64,000 bases of DNA from Aeromonas sobria (lineage in GTDB: Bacteria; Pseudomonadota; Gammaproteobacteria; Enterobacterales; Aeromonadaceae): positions 27,048-91,047 of the forward strand of contig NZ_CDBW01000039.1 of assembly GCF_000820145.1 (NCBI RefSeq), in the 5' to 3' direction. The notes beneath the pieces were generated by a model. The model ran no database searches and was not told the DNA's origin. It saw only the letters and a list, made by a program, of their open reading frames with translations. A program made the translations under genes and the position numbers. Positions 50,291 through 60,016 of this stretch are shown here, one piece after another (position 1 is the first letter of the stretch; each line of letters starts with the position of its first letter).

Positions 50291-52255
50291 ATGACAAACC
50301 TAAAACAGCGACTGGGCCCATTTTGGCCTTTCGCTATCTTCTGTGTGCTCGCCCTGCTCTCTCTCACCTTCAGTCGAATTGCCCTCGGCCTCTGGCAACT
50401 GGAACGGGTGGATGCCGTTGCCGGTTGGCAGGAGATGCTGCTGCAAGGGATCCGGGTCGATTTTGCCACCCTCTGCTGGGTTTGGGGTGTCCCCGCCATG
50501 TTCACCCTGCTGCTGGCAGGCCCCCACGCCATCGGCCGGGGCTGGCTGCAACTGATGCGAGTGTGGCTGACCGTCGGACTCTGGCTGATGCTGTTCCTCG
50601 AGATCTCCACCCCCTCGTTTGTCACCGAATATGGCGTGCGTCCCAATCGCCTCTATGTGGAGTACCTCATCTATCCGAAGGAGGTGCTCTCCATGTTGTG
50701 GGCGGGCCGCAAGGGCGAGCTGTTGCTGGCGGCGCTCTTCAGTGGCGCCGTACTGGCCGGTGGCTGGTGGCTGAGTGGCCGTCTGGTGCGCGGCCTTAGC
50801 TTCCCCCGCTGGTATCTGCGTCCAGCGTTTGCCCTGCTTATTCTGGCCATCGGTTTTCTCGGCGCTCGATCCAGTCTCGGCCATCGCGCCCTGAACCCGG
50901 CCATGGTCGCCTTTGCCGATGATCCGCTGATCAACTCACTCACTGTCAACTCTGCCTACTCCCTCTTCTTTGCCATCAAACAGATGGGTGCCGAAGAGGA
51001 TGCCAGCCAGTTTTACGGCAAGATGTCCGAGCAGAAAGTGCTCGAGATCATGCGCCAGGAGAGTGGCCGTCCGGCCAGTGATTTCAGCTCGGATCTGCTG
51101 CCCAGCCAGACCTTCAACCAAGCGAGCTTTCAGGGCAAACCAAAGAATCTGGTGATCTTGCTGCAAGAGAGCCTGGGTGCCCAATTTGTCGGTTCCCTCG
51201 GCGGCCTGCCGCTCACCCCCAACATCGATGCCCTGTCACAACAGGGTTGGGCCTTCGAGCAGCTCTACGCCACCGGCACCCGCTCGGTGCGCGGTATCGA
51301 GGCGGTGCTGACCGGCTTTACGCCGACCCCGGCGCAGGCAGTGGTCAAACTCGGCAAGAGCCAGACCAACTTCTTCACCATCGCCGATCTGCTCAAACAG
51401 CGAGGTTATGACACCAGCTTTATCTACGGCGGCGAGAGCCACTTCGACAACATGCGCAGCTTCTTCCTCGGCAACGGCTTCACCACCATCGTCGAGCAGA
51501 AGGATTTCGACAATCCGGTGTGCAAGGGCTCATGGGGCGCTTCCGATGAAGATCTGATGGCCAAAGCCGACGAGACCTTCAAGGCGCTGCACAAGGAGGG
51601 CAAACCCTTCTTCAGTCTGGTGTTCAGCTCCAGCAACCACGATCCGTTCGAATTCCCGGACAATCGCATCGAGCTCTTCGAGCAGCCCAAGCAGACCCGT
51701 AACAACGCGGCCAAGTATGCGGATTACGCCATCGGCGAGTTCTTCAAGAAGGCGAAACAGTCCGAATACTGGAAGGACACCCTGTTCCTGGTGATCGCCG
51801 ATCACGACAGCCGGGTCGGCGGCTCCAGTCTGGTGCCCATCCCCCGCTTCCATATTCCGGGGGTCATCGTCGGTGACGGCATAGCGCCGAAGAAGGATCC
51901 GCGCATCGTCAGCCAGATCGACATGGCACCGACCCTGCTCTCCCTGATGGGGATCAGTGCCGACCACCCCATGCTGGGCAAGGATCTGACCCGCATGCCC
52001 GCCGACTGGCCGGGACGCGCCCTCATGCAGTACGACAAAAACTTCGCCCTGATGCGCGGTAAGGATGTGGTGATCCTGCAACCAGAGCGACCTGCGGAAG
52101 GATTTGTCTATAACCAGACCAGTGAAAAGTTGACCTCTGCCGCACAACCTGACGCGATGAAAGAGGATGCGCTTGGTCTGGTGCTCTGGGGCAGCATGGC
52201 CTATCAGCAGGGGCTCTATCAGACCGCAAAGGATGAGCGTACTGTCGCCAAATAA
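50291..52255 (+). CDS. LtaS-like sulfatase / phosphoglycerol transferase family membrane protein
   Basis: A 654-residue protein: five N-terminal transmembrane helices (first at FWPFAIFCVLALLSLTFSRI), then a sulfatase-fold periplasmic domain. Active-site elements: NLVILLQESLGA (metal Glu), YATGTRSVRGIEAVLTG (catalytic Thr), YGGESHFDN, and VIADHDSRVGG (metal Asp/His). This is the lipoteichoic-acid-synthase/OpgB-like superfamily. In a Gram-negative the likely job is transferring phosphoglycerol or phosphoethanolamine to an envelope glycan. The substrate is not determined. Confidence 0.87.
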   Translation: MTNLKQRLGPFWPFAIFCVLALLSLTFSRIALGLWQLERVDAVAGWQEMLLQGIRVDFATLCWVWGVPAMFTLLLAGPHAIGRGWLQLMRVWLTVGLWLMLFLEISTPSFVTEYGVRPNRLYVEYLIYPKEVLSMLWAGRKGELLLAALFSGAVLAGGWWLSGRLVRGLSFPRWYLRPAFALLILAIGFLGARSSLGHRALNPAMVAFADDPLINSLTVNSAYSLFFAIKQMGAEEDASQFYGKMSEQKVLEIMRQESGRPASDFSSDLLPSQTFNQASFQGKPKNLVILLQESLGAQFVGSLGGLPLTPNIDALSQQGWAFEQLYATGTRSVRGIEAVLTGFTPTPAQAVVKLGKSQTNFFTIADLLKQRGYDTSFIYGGESHFDNMRSFFLGNGFTTIVEQKDFDNPVCKGSWGASDEDLMAKADETFKALHKEGKPFFSLVFSSSNHDPFEFPDNRIELFEQPKQTRNNAAKYADYAIGEFFKKAKQSEYWKDTLFLVIADHDSRVGGSSLVPIPRFHIPGVIVGDGIAPKKDPRIVSQIDMAPTLLSLMGISADHPMLGKDLTRMPADWPGRALMQYDKNFALMRGKDVVILQPERPAEGFVYNQTSEKLTSAAQPDAMKEDALGLVLWGSMAYQQGLYQTAKDERTVAK

Positions 52256-52308
52256 GCGTCCCCTTTCGGATAGCAATGAGGCCAAAAAGGTAACATGTTG
52301 AATAGAAA

Positions 52309-52328
52309 AAACCGCCAGCTGGCGGTTT
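52309..52328. terminator. bidirectional terminator
   Basis: AAACCGCCAG/CTGGCGGTTT, a perfect 20-bp palindrome between the convergent LtaS-like and Lrp-family genes, with A-run and T-rich flanks. Confidence 0.75.
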
Positions 52329-52362
52329 GTTCTATCTGCTCAACCGAGCGACTCGCCCGCCG

Positions 52363-52833
52363 TTATGGCTGGGTAAAACAGGGTAGCGAACGGCTGAATC
52401 TGTGTTCGAATACCAGTGAGGTTTCGAGGTGTACCACCTCCTCGCGGGAGGTGAAGTGGTCGAACACGAAGTTACGCAGATGCTCGGTGTCGGAGACACA
52501 CAGGTGCACCAGAAAATCATCCTTGCCCCCCATGTGGAACAGGCTGATCACTTCGGGCAGCGCCAGAATGGCATCGCGGAAGGCATCGATGATCTGGCGA
52601 CTATGGCGGGCCAGCTGCAGGGAGACCATGGCCTGAATGTGGCCGCCGAGGGCCTGATAGTCCACTTCGCAGTGCGCGCCCTTGAGCACCCCGTCCTGCT
52701 GCAGTTTGCGTACCCGCTCCAGACAGGTGGAGGGAGCAACCCCCACCAGCGCGGCCAGATCCTTGTTGGTCATGCCCGCATCGCGAAACAGATGGGCCAG
52801 GATATCCAGGTCCAGTTGATCCAGATTTCTCAT
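52363..52833 (-). CDS. Lrp/AsnC-family transcriptional regulator
   Basis: A 156-residue regulator. N-terminal helix-turn-helix: DLDILAHLFRDAGMTNKDLA, ALVGVAPSTCLERVRKLQQD. The RAM ligand-binding domain follows (VSLQLARHS, PEVISLFHMGGKDDFLVHL). The ribosome site AAGGAGTTAAG fixes ATG 52833. It is divergent from the phosphatase gene. Effector and regulon are not predictable. Confidence 0.9.
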   Translation of the reverse strand: MRNLDQLDLDILAHLFRDAGMTNKDLAALVGVAPSTCLERVRKLQQDGVLKGAHCEVDYQALGGHIQAMVSLQLARHSRQIIDAFRDAILALPEVISLFHMGGKDDFLVHLCVSDTEHLRNFVFDHFTSREEVVHLETSLVFEHRFSRSLPCFTQP

Positions 52834-52993
52834 CTTAACTCCTTGAACCACACAATTTTTTTAAACTCTGCCCGTAAACCGGACCGAACACAACGCAGAT
52901 TGACATCGCGACCACGCGCCCTATCCTTTGTCACACTCAGCATCCGGGCCTGGCCCGTTTCGTCTTGCCCCTACCTGCCTCATAAGGACTTTT

Positions 52994-53512
52994 ATGTACT
53001 CGTCTCATCCCTTCTGGAGCCAGGAAGTCCCCCGTGTCGATGGCCAACTGCTGCTGACCCCCTGCCCCGGCACCCAGCAGGTGCCGTTGACCCTGGCGCT
53101 CGATCAACTGAGGTTTGCCGGTGCCCACGGCGTGGTGACCTTGATGACGACTGCCGAGTTGGCCCGACTCGAACTGGATCAACTCGGTCAGCAGGTCGAG
53201 CGCGAAGGGATGCGCTGGTTCCATCTACCCATCGAGGATGACCAGGCCCCCGATAGCGCCTTTGATCTGACCTGGCAGCAAGCACTGCCTGCAATGCGCG
53301 AGCTGCTTGGGGATGGCAAGCATCTGGTCATCCACTGCAAAGGGGGCAGTGGCCGCACCGGCCTGGTCGCCGCCGCGCTGCTGATGACTCTGGGCCAGCC
53401 ACAAACAGACGCCATGGCCGCCATCAAAGCCCACAGACCCAAAGCGTTCAACCTGGCCGCGCACCGCCAGTGGCTCGACCAGCTGGCCAAGCGGCTGGAG
53501 CAGGGCGGCTGA
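52994..53512 (+). CDS. dual-specificity / tyrosine protein phosphatase
   Basis: A 172-residue protein with the C-x5-R signature HCKGGSGRTG (Cys 115, Arg 121) in the P-loop, and Asp residues in PIEDDQAPD as candidate general acid. The fold resembles CDKN3-like dual-specificity phosphatases found in several proteobacteria. AAGGAC precedes ATG 52994; a longer frame upstream is unlikely. It converges on metA with a 0-base gap (53512/53513). Confidence 0.85.
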   Translation: MYSSHPFWSQEVPRVDGQLLLTPCPGTQQVPLTLALDQLRFAGAHGVVTLMTTAELARLELDQLGQQVEREGMRWFHLPIEDDQAPDSAFDLTWQQALPAMRELLGDGKHLVIHCKGGSGRTGLVAAALLMTLGQPQTDAMAAIKAHRPKAFNLAAHRQWLDQLAKRLEQGG

Positions 53513-54460
53513 CTACTTGCCGCCCTGACCGTAGGTAAAGACCTTGCCGATATCCTCCACCCGATAACTGGTGAGCTGATAGACGTAGTAGTTGAGCCAG
53601 TTGGCAAACAGCAGGTGACCATGGCTGCGCCAGCTGGCGCGCGGGGTGTTGCCCGGATCGTTATTCGGGTAGTAGTTGACCGGAATGGCCGGGTCGAGCC
53701 CTGCCGCCAGATCCCGCTGATACTCCCCGTCCAGGGTCAGGGTGTCGTATTCAGGATGACCGGTGACGAACACCTGACGACAATCCTTGGTCGCCGCCAG
53801 ATAGACTCCCGCCTCTGCTGACTCGGCAAAAATCTGCAGGTCGGTATGGGCGCGGATCAGATCGCCATCGAACGCCGCATAGCGGGAGTGCGGGGCGACA
53901 AACTCGTCATCAAAACCGCGCAGCAGCGGCTCGTGCTCGTCGAGACGATGATGGCGGTAAACCCCGGAGAGCTTCTCGCCGTGGGTCTGCTTCTCCATGC
54001 CATAGAGCGCCTTGAGTGCCGCCTGCACCGCCCAGCAGAGGAACAGGGTGGAGGTGACATGCTGATGGGACCACTCGATGATCTCGACGATGCGCGGCCA
54101 GTAGACCACCTCTTCGAACTCCACCAGCCCGAGCGGCGCCCCTGTGATGATCATGCCGTCGTAGTTATTGCCACGCACCTGCTCGAAGTCGTGATAGAAG
54201 TTCTCGAGGTGCGCCTGCGGCGTATTCTTCGACTCCCGATCGTCGATGCGCAGCAGATCCACATCCACCTGCAATGGCGAGTTGGAGAGCATCCGCATCA
54301 GCTGGATCTCGGTCTCAATCTTCTTTGGCATCAGGTTGAGGATCAACACCCGCAGCGGGCGGATGTTCTGGGTGACGGCCCGGGATTCCGTCATCACGAA
54401 GATGTTCTCCTGCCCCAGCACTTCGGCGGCGGGTAACTGATCCGGGATTTTGATCGGCAT
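53513..54460 (-). CDS. metA: homoserine O-succinyltransferase MetA
   Basis: A 315-residue enzyme (E. coli 309 aa), first step of methionine synthesis. The catalytic triad is at canonical numbers: Cys 142 (FLCWAVQAAL), His 235 and Glu 237 (VTGHPEYD). ITGAPLG and EEVVYWPRI are family blocks. A MetJ-like operator lies 27-50 bases upstream. Specificity (succinyl versus acetyl) is by family only. Confidence 0.93.
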   Translation of the reverse strand: MPIKIPDQLPAAEVLGQENIFVMTESRAVTQNIRPLRVLILNLMPKKIETEIQLMRMLSNSPLQVDVDLLRIDDRESKNTPQAHLENFYHDFEQVRGNNYDGMIITGAPLGLVEFEEVVYWPRIVEIIEWSHQHVTSTLFLCWAVQAALKALYGMEKQTHGEKLSGVYRHHRLDEHEPLLRGFDDEFVAPHSRYAAFDGDLIRAHTDLQIFAESAEAGVYLAATKDCRQVFVTGHPEYDTLTLDGEYQRDLAAGLDPAIPVNYYPNNDPGNTPRASWRSHGHLLFANWLNYYVYQLTSYRVEDIGKVFTYGQGGK

Positions 54461-54486
54461 GCTTACTCCCTGTACTGCATCGGTAA

Positions 54487-54510
54487 AAGTGTCTGGACAT
54501 CCAGAAGCCT
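54487..54510 (-). promoter_or_regulatory. candidate MetJ operator upstream of metA
   Basis: Three contiguous 8-mers, AAGTGTCT, GGACATCC and AGAAGCCT, match the met-box AGACGTCT at 5, 5 and 6 of 8 positions. The array sits 27 bases before the metA start, where MetJ arrays usually overlap the promoter. Confidence 0.45.
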
Positions 54511-54604
54511 ATAATAAAGCCCCCAGCCTGTCATCAGATACCTTTTGTATTCATCCTCGCCTTTGACTAGCATACGGCTCAGTGTGCCTCCTGCTTCCAA
54601 GATA

Positions 54605-55843
54605 ATGACTGGTATCAAGATTTCCGTAGATCGACTACAAGTCGGCAACTTTGTATCCCTGCCACTGGGGTGGCGCGAACACCCGTTCCTGTTTTCCAGC
54701 TTCAAGATCAAAAGTGAAGAAGAGATCGAACTGATCCGCCGTCTCGGCCTGAAACTGGTCACCATCATTCCCGACAAGAGCGATGCGCCCCCCAAGCCTC
54801 TCAGCCAGGTGCAACCGCAACCGGCCGAAACGTCAGATACTGCGCAACGCCAGGCGCAGATGCAGCAGGAGAAAGATCGCCGCATCGAGCAACTGCAGCA
54901 ATATCGTCGCGACTTGCAGCAGTGCGAGAAGCAGTTCCAGCAGTCGCTGGCGCAGGTGCGCAGCGTGATGAGCAAGCTCCAGTCCCGCCCCCTCAACGCC
55001 ATTGGCGAGGCGCAGGAGCTGATCAACGCCATGACCGAGCAACTGCTCGCCGTGGATGAGATGGTGCTTCATCTGGTCTCCGACAGCGATGATAACAACA
55101 ACCTCTACTTCCACTCCCTCAATGTCAGCGTGCTCTGCATGCTGCTGGCCAAGGAGTGCGGCATGTCGGCCGACCAGATCCGCCAGATTGGCATGGGGGC
55201 GCTGTTCCACGACATCGGCAAGCTGAAGATCCCGAGCCAGATCCTGCGCAAAACCGAGCCCCTCACCAAGCCGGAACAGAACCTGATGGCCCAGCACCCG
55301 CGCTACGGCCTCGACCTGCTCAATCTGGCCAAGGATTTCCCGGCCGAGGCGAAGGGGATCGTGCTGCATCACCACGAATATCTGGATGGCAGCGGCCCGG
55401 AAGGGCTCAAGGGGGGGCAACTCGATCCGCTGACCCAGATGGTATCGCTGATCAACGAGTACGATAACCTCTGCCACATGCAGGCCAAGGTGCCCTACTC
55501 GGCCCTGAGCGGCCTCTACAAGCAGCGCAAGGCCCAGTTCAATCCGGAGTACCTCAGCATGCTGATCCGGTTGATGGGGATCTACCCCCCCGGCAGCGTG
55601 GTGCAATTATCCAACGGCCAGGTGGGGCTGGTGATGTCGGTCAACGCCTCCCGCCTGCTCTACCCTTCGGTGCTGGTCTACGATCCACGCATCCCCCGTC
55701 AGGAGGCCGCCATCATTGACCTGCAACAGGTTGAACTGTCGATTGCCAAGGTGATCCACCCCAAACGGCTGCCACCTGCTGTGTTCGAGTACCTCAATCC
55801 ACGCACCCGGATCAGCTACTACTTCGAGCAAGCCAAATCCTGA
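54605..55843 (+). CDS. DUF3391 + HD-GYP protein, GYP motif lacking Tyr
   Basis: 412 residues from ATG 54605. An N-terminal DUF3391 domain (KISVDRLQVGNFVSLPLGWR...) and a long coiled coil (~residues 95-150, Gln-rich) precede the HD-GYP domain. HD is ALFHDIGKLKIP. The second motif reads HHHEYLDGSGPEGLKG, where the family consensus has HHExxDGxGYPxGL: the Tyr of GYP is deleted. The metal-binding His/Asp residues are kept, so c-di-GMP phosphodiesterase activity is possible but may be altered or lost. Single gene before cinA. Confidence 0.88.
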   Translation: MTGIKISVDRLQVGNFVSLPLGWREHPFLFSSFKIKSEEEIELIRRLGLKLVTIIPDKSDAPPKPLSQVQPQPAETSDTAQRQAQMQQEKDRRIEQLQQYRRDLQQCEKQFQQSLAQVRSVMSKLQSRPLNAIGEAQELINAMTEQLLAVDEMVLHLVSDSDDNNNLYFHSLNVSVLCMLLAKECGMSADQIRQIGMGALFHDIGKLKIPSQILRKTEPLTKPEQNLMAQHPRYGLDLLNLAKDFPAEAKGIVLHHHEYLDGSGPEGLKGGQLDPLTQMVSLINEYDNLCHMQAKVPYSALSGLYKQRKAQFNPEYLSMLIRLMGIYPPGSVVQLSNGQVGLVMSVNASRLLYPSVLVYDPRIPRQEAAIIDLQQVELSIAKVIHPKRLPPAVFEYLNPRTRISYYFEQAKS

Positions 55844-55896
55844 TTGCCCTGGCCCGAGGCCAACCGTTGTCACCCGTTTAACCCAAGGAGCCCGCC

Positions 55897-57045
55897 ATGC
55901 GTATCGAGATCATCAGTACCGGAGACGAAATAGTGACGGGGCTGGTGGTAGATACCAACGCGGCCTGGCTCAGCGCCCTGCTGCTGGAACAGGGGTGGCA
56001 GGTGCGCCGCCGTCTGACGGTGGGGGACAACCTCGCCGACCTGAAAACGGTGCTGCAAGAGAGTGCCAGCCGCGCCGAGGTGGTGCTGGTGTGCGGCGGG
56101 CTCGGCCCCACCGCCGACGACCTCACCGCTCAGGCCGCAGCCGAAGCCTTCGAGCAACCGCTCACCCTCTTCCCCGACTGGCTCGCCACCATCACGGCCC
56201 GCTACGCCAGCCGTGGCCGCCCCATGGCACAAAGCAACGCCAAACAGGCCTGGTTGCCGCAGGGGTGCGAGATCCTCGACAACCCGGTGGGCACCGCCTG
56301 CGGCTTTGTGGTGCAAAGTGGCCAGAGCCAGCTCTTCTTCACCCCGGGCGTGCCGTTCGAGTTCAAGCAGATGGTGCGCGAGCAGATCTTGCCGCGCCTC
56401 AAACAGCTAGCCGGGGCACAGATCGACACCGAGTTGCGCCGCTTTTACACCTTCGGTGTCTCGGAATCAGCGCTCTCCGACCTGCTGGATGCCGCCCCCT
56501 GGCCCACCGGCATCGAGCTGGGTTACCGCTCCTCCATGCCCCTTATCGAGCTGAAGCTGATCGGTCACGGCGCCAGCGCCGCTGACATGGAAAGCGCCGA
56601 AAGCCGGCTGCTGAACACGATCCGCCCCTGGCTAGTCGGCAGCGGGGATACAGAACCGGCGCAGCAGATCCTCGCGCTGCTGCAAGGCAGGCCACTGGCT
56701 CTGCTGGAGGGGGAGAGTGGCGGCGCGCTACTGGCGCTTTGTCACGGCTATCCCCGGCTGGAGGCCCGCTTCAGCGCGCACCTCGCCGATGAGCTGGCGC
56801 AGCTGCCGACTGCCGATACGGGCCTGCTGCTGACCATAGGACGGGAGGGGGTAGAAGGTGTGCCACTGCTGCTCTGCGCCGATGGTAAACAGATAGGCCA
56901 GACGGTCAAGGTCAGCCATCCCGACCCGGAGAGCCGCCGCAAGATCCTCGCCTTTGCCGCGCTCGACATGTTGCGCCGCCATCTGCTGGGGGAGCCGGTA
57001 CTCGGCGATTACCTGACCCTGACCAGAACGGCCCAGCGCGGCTGA
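55897..57045 (+). CDS. CinA-family protein (NMN amidohydrolase-like)
   Basis: A 382-residue protein. The N-terminal molybdopterin-binding-like COG1058 domain is well kept: IISTGDEIVTGLVVDTNAAWL, VCGGLGPTADDLT, FTPGVPFEFKQM. The C-terminal PncC-type domain is short and poor: the usual ESCTGG-like active-site segment appears only as EGESGGALLALCHG. NMN deamidase activity is therefore doubtful, whereas COG1058 ADP-ribose pyrophosphatase activity is plausible. It follows the HD-GYP gene by 53 bp. Confidence 0.82.
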   Translation: MRIEIISTGDEIVTGLVVDTNAAWLSALLLEQGWQVRRRLTVGDNLADLKTVLQESASRAEVVLVCGGLGPTADDLTAQAAAEAFEQPLTLFPDWLATITARYASRGRPMAQSNAKQAWLPQGCEILDNPVGTACGFVVQSGQSQLFFTPGVPFEFKQMVREQILPRLKQLAGAQIDTELRRFYTFGVSESALSDLLDAAPWPTGIELGYRSSMPLIELKLIGHGASAADMESAESRLLNTIRPWLVGSGDTEPAQQILALLQGRPLALLEGESGGALLALCHGYPRLEARFSAHLADELAQLPTADTGLLLTIGREGVEGVPLLLCADGKQIGQTVKVSHPDPESRRKILAFAALDMLRRHLLGEPVLGDYLTLTRTAQRG

Positions 57046-57318
57046 TAACCACAGTGACCCTCCTGCCAGCGATATCCATGTCGCTGGCCAGCGCGTTCCC
57101 TTGCGATCCGGCGCACCATTTCCCACCATTTCCGAACAGCTCCCGCATTTATCCGGCCGTCATCACCGATTTGACCTCAATCCATTGACCATTCAGCAGA
57201 AATATCTGAATACTGCCCACTCTCAAAGTCTGCGATTCGCTTTATCCATCATTGAGAGATTAAATGACAGTAGAGGGACGAAACCATCGCCCCTCCTTTC
57301 ACCCGGCAAGGAGATGCG

Positions 57319-58986
57319 GTGTTAAGCAAAGAGTGGCTGCTGCTATCAAGCGACATGGACCTGGTTTGCCTGCGGATTGCAGCCGGTCTCACCAAGCCGG
57401 TCACGGAACAGGATATTCAGGCTCTGCTGCTCGCCTCCAACTGTCGCCGTTATCAGCCACTGCCAGAGGGGATCAAACAGGCCATCAGCCTGCTCAATAC
57501 CCTGCTAACCAACCCAGCCGCCCCCGTACCCGCCAACCCGGTTCCCATCGCCAAACGGCAAGATGCCAGAGTCACTATAGTGGTGGAAAAAGATCGGATG
57601 AGCGCCAGCGCCCAGATCACCGCTGACTGGGGTGGCAAGTATCTATCTATCGAACAGTTGAAGGAGGCTATCTCCCTCAGTGAAATCAAGCAGGGAGTGA
57701 GCGAGCCTCTGCTCACCACCGCCATCCAGTCGGCCAAGGAGGCCACCCCCGGCAGTCAGCTCAAACTGGTCATCGCCCGCGGCCAGCCTGCCGTCAATGG
57801 TCAGGACACCCGCTATGAACGCTTGGTGGAGACCCCTGCCGAGCGGATCCTCAAACCCAGGGAGCTGGATCATGACCGGGTCGATCTGCGGGATCTCGGC
57901 TCCATCGTCACCGTCAAGGCGGGCGCCCGGCTGATGCGCCGTCACCCGGCCACGGTCGGGGTGCCCGGCTTTACCGTGACTGGTCAGGATCTGCCTGCCA
58001 AGAACGGCAAAGACAGTCCGATGAGTGCAGGGGATGGCACTTGCTTCTCCCCTGACGATCCCGATCTGCTGGTTGCCAGCCGCGCTGGGCTGCCCTGTCA
58101 GGAGAAGTCCGGCATGAAGGTAGACGAGGTGCTCAGCGTCAAACGGGTTGATGCACGCCATGGCCATATCACCTTTGAAGGGGGCTTGATCGTCAATGAC
58201 GATGTCAATCCGGGCATGAAGATCTCGGTCAGCGGCGACATCGTCATCGGCGGCTTTATCGAAGGGGGCTGGATCGAGGCGGGGGGCACCATCACGGTGC
58301 GCCACGGCATCATAGGCAGGCGCAACGAGCAGGGGGAGTACCTCTGCCAACTCAATGCCCAAGGAGAGATCCACGCCAGCTACGCCCAGTATGCCCAGCT
58401 GGAGGCAGGAGGCGATATCCAGATCCAGAGCCAGCTCAGCCACTGTTACAGCCGCAGTGGACAGGATATCAAGGTGGGTGACGGCGGGATGCGTAAAGGC
58501 AACCTGCTGGGGGGCACCAGCATTGCCAATCGTCTCATCATCTCGCCGGTGCTGGGGGCCTCCGCCGGTAATCAGACCAAGCTGCAGATCCTCGGTGGTT
58601 ACTTCACCCACAAGGAGCAGGAACATCAACTCAAGCAGCAGCAACAGGCGTGTCAGGAGCAGCTGGAGAAGCTCAAAGAACTGGTGATGCGGCTGGTGCA
58701 ACTGCCCAGCGACAAGCGCAACCCGGATACCCTGCGCAAACTGAAGCCCATTCGTGAACGCCATCAACTCGAGCTACGCCAGCTGGAGGAACAACTGGCC
58801 GCCAACCATGAAGAGTTGCAAAAACTGATGGCCGAAATGGACATCATCGCTACCCAGCACCTCTTCCCGGGGATCGAGGTGGAGATGGCTCACCACCACA
58901 ACCGGGTCGATATCGAACACGGCCCGATCCACTTCTGCATCCGCGAAGATCAACTGCTGATGAACCCTTATGAGGCGCACAAATAG
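57319..58986 (+). CDS. FapA/DUF342 family protein (flagellar assembly protein A)
   Basis: A 555-residue protein starting at GTG 57319 behind AAGGAGATG. The N-terminal region is helical. The central DUF342 beta-helix shows repeated Gly-rich rungs (ISVSGDIVIGGFIEGGWIEA, IHASYAQYAQLEAGGDIQI). A C-terminal coiled coil of ~110 residues follows (QEHQLKQQQQACQEQLEKL). In Vibrio FapA helps recruit polar flagellar/pilus components. It lies outside any flagellar cluster here, so partner assignment is open. Confidence 0.85.
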   Translation: MLSKEWLLLSSDMDLVCLRIAAGLTKPVTEQDIQALLLASNCRRYQPLPEGIKQAISLLNTLLTNPAAPVPANPVPIAKRQDARVTIVVEKDRMSASAQITADWGGKYLSIEQLKEAISLSEIKQGVSEPLLTTAIQSAKEATPGSQLKLVIARGQPAVNGQDTRYERLVETPAERILKPRELDHDRVDLRDLGSIVTVKAGARLMRRHPATVGVPGFTVTGQDLPAKNGKDSPMSAGDGTCFSPDDPDLLVASRAGLPCQEKSGMKVDEVLSVKRVDARHGHITFEGGLIVNDDVNPGMKISVSGDIVIGGFIEGGWIEAGGTITVRHGIIGRRNEQGEYLCQLNAQGEIHASYAQYAQLEAGGDIQIQSQLSHCYSRSGQDIKVGDGGMRKGNLLGGTSIANRLIISPVLGASAGNQTKLQILGGYFTHKEQEHQLKQQQQACQEQLEKLKELVMRLVQLPSDKRNPDTLRKLKPIRERHQLELRQLEEQLAANHEELQKLMAEMDIIATQHLFPGIEVEMAHHHNRVDIEHGPIHFCIREDQLLMNPYEAHK

Positions 58987-59100
58987 GTCAACCGGCGCAG
59001 ATCCACCGCTGAACCGTTCGTGATCCCGCCGCCGATTTTCGCTACACTCGCCACTTCCTTGGCCCCACCGGGCGGGCCACCCAGACTCAGGTAGTGAGAG

Positions 59101-59910
59101 ATGTACAAGCTGATCGCATTGGATATGGATGGCACCCTGCTCAACCCGCAGGGCCAGATTACTCCCCGCACCCGCGCCGCCATCAGCGCCGCGCGCGCCA
59201 AAGGGGTAACCGTGGTGCTGGCCTCCGGCCGCCCGCTGGAAGGGATGAGCCGCTATCTGGAAGAGCTCGGCCTCACCACCGAGCATGACTACGTCATCTG
59301 CTACAACGGCGCCCTGGTGCAACAGGTGGCCGATCAGCGCATCATCCGCAGCCAGCTGCTGAGTGGCAGTGACGCCAGCGCCATCGCCAAACTGGCCGCC
59401 GAGCTGGAAGTGAACATTCACGGTTTCTCGGTTACCCGTGGCCTGATCAGTCCCCGTGTCAGCACCTACACAGAACATGAATCGCGCCTTATCGGCATGC
59501 CGATCAATCTGATCGACTTCGCCACCCTGGCTGCCGACGAGCAGATCATGAAGGTGATGATGATCGACGAGCCGCCCCAGCTCTCCCGCGCTATCGAGCG
59601 ACTGCCAGCAGAGCTCTATGAGCGCTATACCGTGGTACAGAGCGCCCCCTTCTTCCTCGAGTTCATGAACAAGCAGAGCAACAAGGGAACCGGCGTTGCG
59701 GCACTGGCCGAGCACCTTGGCCTGACCCCTGAGCAGGTGATCACCGTTGGGGATGCTGGCAACGACCGCCACATGATCGAGTACGCAGGTCTCGGGGTTG
59801 CGATGGGCAATGCCACTGACGAGATCAAAGGAGTGGCCCAGCACATCACCGCCCGCAATGATGAAGATGGCGTCGCTCAGCTGATCGAGCAGTTCGTACT
59901 GAACGTCTGA
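59101..59910 (+). CDS. yidA: Cof-type HAD sugar-phosphate phosphatase YidA
   Basis: A 269-residue HAD phosphatase (E. coli YidA 270 aa). Motif I is IALDMDGTLLNP, motif II VLASGRP, motif III Lys in NKGTGVAAL, motif IV VGDAGNDRHMI. The cap-domain sequence with FSVTRGLISPR matches YidA. It dephosphorylates small sugar phosphates in the cytosol. A strong terminator is downstream. Confidence 0.92.
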   Translation: MYKLIALDMDGTLLNPQGQITPRTRAAISAARAKGVTVVLASGRPLEGMSRYLEELGLTTEHDYVICYNGALVQQVADQRIIRSQLLSGSDASAIAKLAAELEVNIHGFSVTRGLISPRVSTYTEHESRLIGMPINLIDFATLAADEQIMKVMMIDEPPQLSRAIERLPAELYERYTVVQSAPFFLEFMNKQSNKGTGVAALAEHLGLTPEQVITVGDAGNDRHMIEYAGLGVAMGNATDEIKGVAQHITARNDEDGVAQLIEQFVLNV

Positions 59911-59949
59911 TCCCATCGGGCGCCGCCGCTGCGCCCGATGAGGAAAAGA

Positions 59950-59978
59950 AAACGGGGAGGCTATTAGCCTCCCCGTTT
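59950..59978. terminator. bidirectional terminator between yidA and the PBP gene
   Basis: AAACGGGGAGGCT-ATT-AGCCTCCCCGTTT, a 13-bp perfect stem. Confidence 0.85.
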
Positions 59979-60016
59979 GTTATCTGCCTGGTTATGTTAT
60001 CTGTAATCCGTTCGTA

